From Chryseolinea sp. (GTDB lineage Bacteria > Bacteroidota > Bacteroidia > Cytophagales > Cyclobacteriaceae), in NCBI GenBank assembly GCA_025923195.1, contig JAICGJ010000019.1, positions 1 to 47,070 on the forward strand: a stretch of 47,070 nucleotides of DNA, given 5' to 3'. A program made the position numbers and the translations under genes. Below are positions 43,659 through 47,070 of this stretch, in pieces (positions within the stretch are counted from its first letter, which is position 1; each line of letters begins with the position of its first letter). The notes beneath the pieces are model-generated. The model did no database searches. It was not told where the DNA came from and saw only the letters and a list, made by a program, of their open reading frames with translations.

Positions 43659-44915
43659 TCATCTTCCTTTCTTCTTCTCGTGAAATGCTCCTTTAAATTC
43701 CGGATCCTGCTTTCGCTTCTGCCAGTCAATATCAAGTGCCATAGCCTGCGATTCCTCAAATGGAGTTTTAGCCACCTCCACAGCCGCCGGCAATTTTTTT
43801 AAGGGGATTTTCTCCCGAATGAGCTTCTCAATTTTTTCAATATGATAGAGCTCCGCTTTTGTTGCAAAAGTAATTGCTTTGCCTTCCTGGAACGCCCTTC
43901 CCGTCCTACCAATCCTGTGAACATAGTCTTCATGGAACACGGGGACATCAAAATTAATCACATGTGAAACTTTCACAACGTCTATGCCACGCGCCGTTAC
44001 ATCAGTGGACACAAGAACCCTCAGCCTCCCTTCCTTGAATTCATTGACCGCGTTGATCCGGCTATTTTGTCCTTTGTTGGAATGGATGACTTTAACAGGA
44101 CCGAAACCCTTTCGTTCGATAAAATTAAAAACGTTGTCAGCTGACTCCTTCGTCCTCGTAAAAATCATTACCCTGTTGAAATCCTCTTTATTCTGAAGGA
44201 GAAATTCCAAAAAGTTAATTTTTGTTTTAATGTTGGGGACGTGATAAAGTTCCTGCTCCACTTGCTTAGCTGTCGTAGCCTGTGGTGTTACTGCAATTTT
44301 AAGGGGGAACTCTAAGAATTCGGAAGAGAGTTTTTCGACCCGATCTGAAAACGTAGCAGAAAATAAAAGATTCTGTCGTTTGCGAGGAAGGATCTCCAAT
44401 ATTTTTCTCAGCTGAGGCATGAATCCCATATCCATCATGCGATCTGCTTCATCAAGCACGAGAAATTTTATTTGCTTTGTAAGAAGTTCACCTTTCTGAT
44501 ATAGTTCTGTGAACCGGCCGGGTGTAGAGATGACAATATCAATTCCTTGCCTTAACATTTCAACTTGCGTCTTTGGTCCGATCCCGCCGTACAATGCCAC
44601 AATACGCAGGTCAGTATACTTTGACAACTGGACCGCATGTTCAGCAATCTGAATGGTCAGCTCTTTGGTTGGAGCAAGGATAACAGCACGGGGCTCATCG
44701 CCTTGGGCAAATTTTACTTTCATGAGAAGGGGCAAAAGATAGGCAGCGGTTTTACCGGTTCCTGTCTGAGCAATACCAATGACTTCCTGTCCTGCGAGAA
44801 TCACCGGGATAGCCTTTTGCTGAATTTCAGTTGGGGATAAGAAGTTCAGGTCAGCAATAGCATTTAAAAGCTGTTTATTAAGATTAAAACTTTCAAAAGA
44901 TGCGATGGCAGACAC
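43659..44915 (-). CDS. DEAD-box RNA helicase, RhlE-like
   Basis: A 418-residue ATP-dependent RNA helicase. Motifs in order: Q motif FLSPTEIQQKAIPVI, Walker A (I) AQTGTGKTAAYLL, Ia APTKELTIQIAE, Ib STPGRF, II VLDEADRMMDMGF, III FSATFS, IV VMIFTRTKES, V STDVTARGIDV and VI HRIGRTGRAF. The short basic tail (ending EKKKGR) fits the RhlE group, which works in ribosome assembly and RNA turnover, often important in the cold. It is divergent from the dihydroorotase gene, with only 23 nt between start codons, so the two must have overlapping promoters. Confidence 0.95.
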   Translation of the reverse strand: MSAIASFESFNLNKQLLNAIADLNFLSPTEIQQKAIPVILAGQEVIGIAQTGTGKTAAYLLPLLMKVKFAQGDEPRAVILAPTKELTIQIAEHAVQLSKYTDLRIVALYGGIGPKTQVEMLRQGIDIVISTPGRFTELYQKGELLTKQIKFLVLDEADRMMDMGFMPQLRKILEILPRKRQNLLFSATFSDRVEKLSSEFLEFPLKIAVTPQATTAKQVEQELYHVPNIKTKINFLEFLLQNKEDFNRVMIFTRTKESADNVFNFIERKGFGPVKVIHSNKGQNSRINAVNEFKEGRLRVLVSTDVTARGIDVVKVSHVINFDVPVFHEDYVHRIGRTGRAFQEGKAITFATKAELYHIEKIEKLIREKIPLKKLPAAVEVAKTPFEESQAMALDIDWQKRKQDPEFKGAFHEKKKGR

Positions 44916-44938
44916 GTTAGATTTTTAATTTTACCGAA

Positions 44939-46282
44939 ATGGAAACAAAATTGATTCTCAACGCAAATATAGTTAATGAGGGTAAGGTCTTTCAGGGAGA
45001 CGTCTTTATTAAAGGCAAACATATTGAAGCCATCGGAACGGATCTATCTTCGCGGCATGCGAATGAGCTTATCGATGCCAGTGGCCAGCATTTATTTCCC
45101 GGTGCAATCGATGACCAGGTCCATTTTCGTGAGCCAGGCCTAACGCATAAGGGGAACATATACACCGAATCGAAAGCCGCGGTCGCCGGAGGAGTAACAA
45201 GCTTCATGGAGATGCCAAACACCAATCCTCCAACATTCACACAAGATCTCCTTGAAGATAAGTATCAGATCGCCTCACGTTCGTCGTTGGCTAATTATTC
45301 TTTTTTCATCGGCGCATCGAATGACAATCTGGAGGAAGTTCTTAAGACCGACGTAACCAAAGTTTGTGGCTTGAAAATCTTTATGGGCTCGTCAACGGGT
45401 AACCTATTGGTCGACAATCCTAAGACTCTTGAAGGATTTTTTTCGAGCTTCCCTTCGCTGATTGCGGCGCACTGTGAAGATGAACAGACAATTCGAGCGA
45501 ATTCTGCAGCCTTTAAGGATAAGTATGGTGACGATGTTCCTATTGAATGCCACCCGTTGATACGCAGCGAAGAAGCCTGCTACAAGTCTTCGTCATTTGC
45601 AATCGGACTGGCAAAAAAACACGGTACCCGCTTTCATATTTTGCACATTTCAACGTCGAAAGAGACTTTGCTTTTTGACAGTTCGATCCCACTGGAGAAA
45701 AAGAAAATCACCGCGGAAGCCTGTATCCATCACTTATGGTTTAGTGATGCTGACTATAAAAGGCTTGGAACACTCATCAAGTGGAATCCTGCAATCAAAA
45801 CGGAAGCCGACAAGAAGGGAATATTTAACGCTTTACTGGATGATCGTATCGATATTGTTGCAACCGATCATGCACCTCATACCTTGGAAGAAAAACAAAA
45901 CAAATATTTCAACGCGCCGTCAGGCGGCCCGCTGATTCAGCACAGCCTGGTCGCTATGCTTGAATTCTTTCATCGCAAAGAAATCAGCCTGGAGAAAATC
46001 GCACAGAAGATGAGCCATAGTCCCGCGATAGCCTATCAAATTCAAGATCGTGGTTTTATAAGAGAGGGATACTTCGCAGATCTGGTATTAGTGAACCTTC
46101 ACGAACCCTGGAAGGTTGAGAAGGCGAACATCATGGCAAAATGCCAATGGTCGCCTTTTGAGGGGCAGGTGTTCAACTCCAAAATAAAGAAGACAATCGT
46201 TTCCGGACATCTGGTATTTGACGATGGAGTATTTGATGAAAGTCAGCTTGGCCAGCGACTGTTTTTCAATCGCAAGGCCTAG
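44939..46282 (+). CDS. pyrC: Dihydroorotase, class I-like
   Basis: Third step of pyrimidine synthesis: interconverts carbamoyl-aspartate and dihydroorotate. The 447-residue amidohydrolase has IDDQVHFREPGLTHKGN (about 57-73), GGVTSFMEMPNTNP, GLKIFMGSSTGN, H178 in AAHCEDE, H236 in HILHIST and D310 in VATDHAPHT. In most dihydroorotases the first motif reads HxHxR; here it is Q60-x-H62-x-R64, so one metal-binding histidine is glutamine. I recall the same form in other Bacteroidota, which suggests an active lineage variant with one-metal chemistry rather than a dead enzyme, but an alternative amidohydrolase function cannot be excluded. It is divergent from the DEAD-box helicase. Confidence 0.88.
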   Translation: METKLILNANIVNEGKVFQGDVFIKGKHIEAIGTDLSSRHANELIDASGQHLFPGAIDDQVHFREPGLTHKGNIYTESKAAVAGGVTSFMEMPNTNPPTFTQDLLEDKYQIASRSSLANYSFFIGASNDNLEEVLKTDVTKVCGLKIFMGSSTGNLLVDNPKTLEGFFSSFPSLIAAHCEDEQTIRANSAAFKDKYGDDVPIECHPLIRSEEACYKSSSFAIGLAKKHGTRFHILHISTSKETLLFDSSIPLEKKKITAEACIHHLWFSDADYKRLGTLIKWNPAIKTEADKKGIFNALLDDRIDIVATDHAPHTLEEKQNKYFNAPSGGPLIQHSLVAMLEFFHRKEISLEKIAQKMSHSPAIAYQIQDRGFIREGYFADLVLVNLHEPWKVEKANIMAKCQWSPFEGQVFNSKIKKTIVSGHLVFDDGVFDESQLGQRLFFNRKA

Positions 46283-46329
46283 TTTTTGGGCAATGGCGAA
46301 CCGACCTTCAAAAATCCGCGTTAATGACT

Positions 46330-46360
46330 TTTGTTAATTGGGTAGTGGTGCATACCTTTG
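46330..46360 (+). promoter_or_regulatory. Predicted promoter of tRNA-His
   Basis: TTTG at 46330-46333, 19-nt spacer, TACCTTTG at 46353-46360: a full match to the Bacteroidota pattern. The tRNA begins about 95 nt downstream of the predicted start, leaving a leader to be removed by processing. Confidence 0.65.
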
Positions 46361-46459
46361 CCTTCCCATGTGCTGATGTCGTGTTCCAATACTTAAGCGG
46401 AAGTGCTGAAGGATGGGTGGAACATCAAGCGCCTCGTAAAAAGGCCACGAATGGTTTAT

Positions 46460-46534
46460 GGTGGATGTAGTTCAGTTGGTTAGAACATCAGATTGTGATT
46501 CTGAGGGTCGTGGGTTCGAGTCCCATCATTCACC
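46460..46534 (+). tRNA. tRNA-His (anticodon GTG)
   Basis: A complete cloverleaf can be folded: acceptor GTGGATG/CATTCAC (one G-T pair), anticodon stem TCAGA/TCTGA with loop TTGTGAT placing GTG as the anticodon, and T arm GTGGG-TTCGAGT-CCCAT. The extra G at 46460 (G-1) facing C73 at 46534 is the identity element unique to tRNA-His. The 3' CCA is not encoded in the correct position. Confidence 0.95.
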
Positions 46535-46541
46535 CCCAATT

Positions 46542-46563
46542 GCCCCGTCCAGGGGCTTTTTTT
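46542..46563 (+). terminator. Rho-independent terminator of tRNA-His
   Basis: GCCCC-GTCCA-GGGGC hairpin followed by seven T, starting 7 nt after the tRNA. Confidence 0.9.
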
Positions 46564-46885
46564 ATGTCTTTTGTTGCGCTTAGCCTGTAACAGGTTCTAG
46601 CTGGGCCTTCCGGTGTCCTGAATAACCATCAAGCAGGTACTATAAATCCTCTGCTGCGGTCTTTAGCGTAACCATATTGTCGATGCGGGAAATTAACTGT
46701 CCGCGACATACCGATATCACGAACTCAATACCTAAGTTCTCTCACGAGGGGGCAACGATTGTTCGAGAACGCGACAACTCCCACAATATTTTGACAAGGC
46801 CAATAAAAAATTTAGCATTGACGTATACCAACCTTTAAGGAAAAACTTCGCCAGAGTCAACATTGTGATCAAAGTATTTTTCATT
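46564..46885. other. Gap of about 320 nt without a gene
   Basis: No coding frame or RNA gene is visible. A weak inverted repeat GTTCTC (46736-46741) and GAGAAC (46765-46770) is the only structure noticed. There is no duplicated tRNA 3' end that would mark an integration site. Confidence 0.4.
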
Positions 46886-46893
46886 TATGTTTA
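46863..46893 (+). promoter_or_regulatory. Possible promoter of the final small gene
   Basis: TTG at 46863-46865, 20-nt spacer, TATGTTTA at 46886-46893 (7/8 match). The box ends 4 nt before the ATG, which would give an almost leaderless transcript. Confidence 0.35.
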
Positions 46894-46897
46894 ATAT

Positions 46898-47070
46898 ATG
46901 ATCGCATGGCCAGAGTTCAAGAAGCTAACGTTGGAAGAAAAGATAACAACGCTGTACGAAAAAGGTACATTTGTTATGGCCATTCGATATTATGGTTATA
47001 AGATAAACTTGTACCTGTTAGGTAATTATTACCTCGAAGTTTTCATTAACCACAAACATACCTTAATTGA
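46898..47070 (+). CDS. Small conserved-type protein, 3' end outside the window
   Basis: An open frame from the ATG at 46898 runs off the window after 57 codons. The product begins MIAWPEFKKLTLEEKITTLY and continues EKGTFVMAIRYYGYKINLYL, then a strand GNYYLEVFINHK. A short leading helix followed by aromatic-rich beta strands resembles small Bacteroidota proteins of about 70 residues whose function is unknown. There is no signal peptide. Protein-like composition and position after a clean gap support a real gene. Confidence 0.65.
   Translation, partial: MIAWPEFKKLTLEEKITTLYEKGTFVMAIRYYGYKINLYLLGNYYLEVFINHKHTLI

Noticed and set aside
43468-43662. A 64-codon minus-strand frame starting in an ATGA overlap with the helicase stop.
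   Set aside because: The overlap looks like coupling, but the product is basic, Cys/Trp-scattered and unlike any family, and it spans the hairpin-rich block. More likely chance within a repetitive element.
46535-46897. An integration site or genomic island next to tRNA-His.
   Set aside because: tRNA genes are common integration targets, but there is no integrase gene and no repeat of the tRNA 3' end within the visible sequence.
1-47070. CRISPR array, prophage, restriction or other defence cluster.
   Set aside because: No regularly spaced repeats, phage structural genes, methylase/nuclease pairs or reverse transcriptases were found among the genes read.

Overview
The window looks like chromosomal DNA of a free-living Bacteroidota, most likely order Cytophagales. 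No rRNA is present, so this rests on four things: promoters of the Bacteroidota type (TTTG, about 19-22 nt, then TAnnTTTG), near-absence of Shine-Dalgarno sequences, family content (Rho with a long disordered insert, DUF3667 protein, PD40/OmpA proteins, patatin-barrel protein, LytS/LytTR pair, TlpA-like lipoprotein), and moderate G+C. Genes are densely packed on both strands, mostly housekeeping and cell-envelope functions. I see no prophage, CRISPR array, intact insertion sequence or obvious defence island.

Layout. 1-3.5 kb: the end of a membrane/zinc-ribbon gene and its terminator, then a minus-strand run of serS, a nucleoid-associated protein and a small membrane protein. 3.6-5.4 kb: rho with a long G-poor leader, ending in a two-way terminator. 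5.4-10.6 kb: a minus-strand run proC, DUF3667 protein, rarA, VWA membrane protein, with rarA start-stop coupled. 10.7-13.1 kb: a split YeeE/YedE-type sulfur transporter in two overlapping genes, then a MATE exporter. 13.1-15.5 kb: a propeller lipoprotein, rluD-type pseudouridine synthase and a small antitoxin-like gene. 15.7-23.3 kb: a 1007-residue propeller/HEAT/cytochrome c lipoprotein, an AsmA-family protein and an aldehyde dehydrogenase. 23.5-30.8 kb: a transglutaminase-like protein, two related OmpA-domain proteins, a patatin-barrel protein and an M23 peptidase. 31.2-39.4 kb: dsbD, lysA, an alpha/beta hydrolase, an aldo/keto reductase and uvrA. 39.4-43.1 kb: a small membrane protein, a LytS-type kinase overlapping its LytTR regulator, and a TlpA-like lipoprotein. 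43.1-46.3 kb: a gene-free stretch with tight inverted repeats, a DEAD-box helicase, and a divergent dihydroorotase. 46.3 kb to the end: tRNA-His with promoter and terminator, then the start of a small gene that runs off the window.

How the genes fit together. Many products act at the envelope: AsmA-like protein, OmpA-type peptidoglycan binders, patatin-barrel protein, M23 hydrolase, and the DsbD and TlpA-like thiol proteins. The rest maintain core processes: translation (serS, tRNA-His, rluD), transcription termination (rho), repair and replication (uvrA, rarA), and amino acid and pyrimidine synthesis (proC, lysA, pyrC). I found no convincing new multigene system. The observations most worth a second look are a 65-nt G-free tract before rho, the hairpin cluster at 43.37-43.64 kb, active-site substitutions in the M23 peptidase and the dihydroorotase, a partial OmpA-gene duplication, and several promoters lying almost on the start codon.
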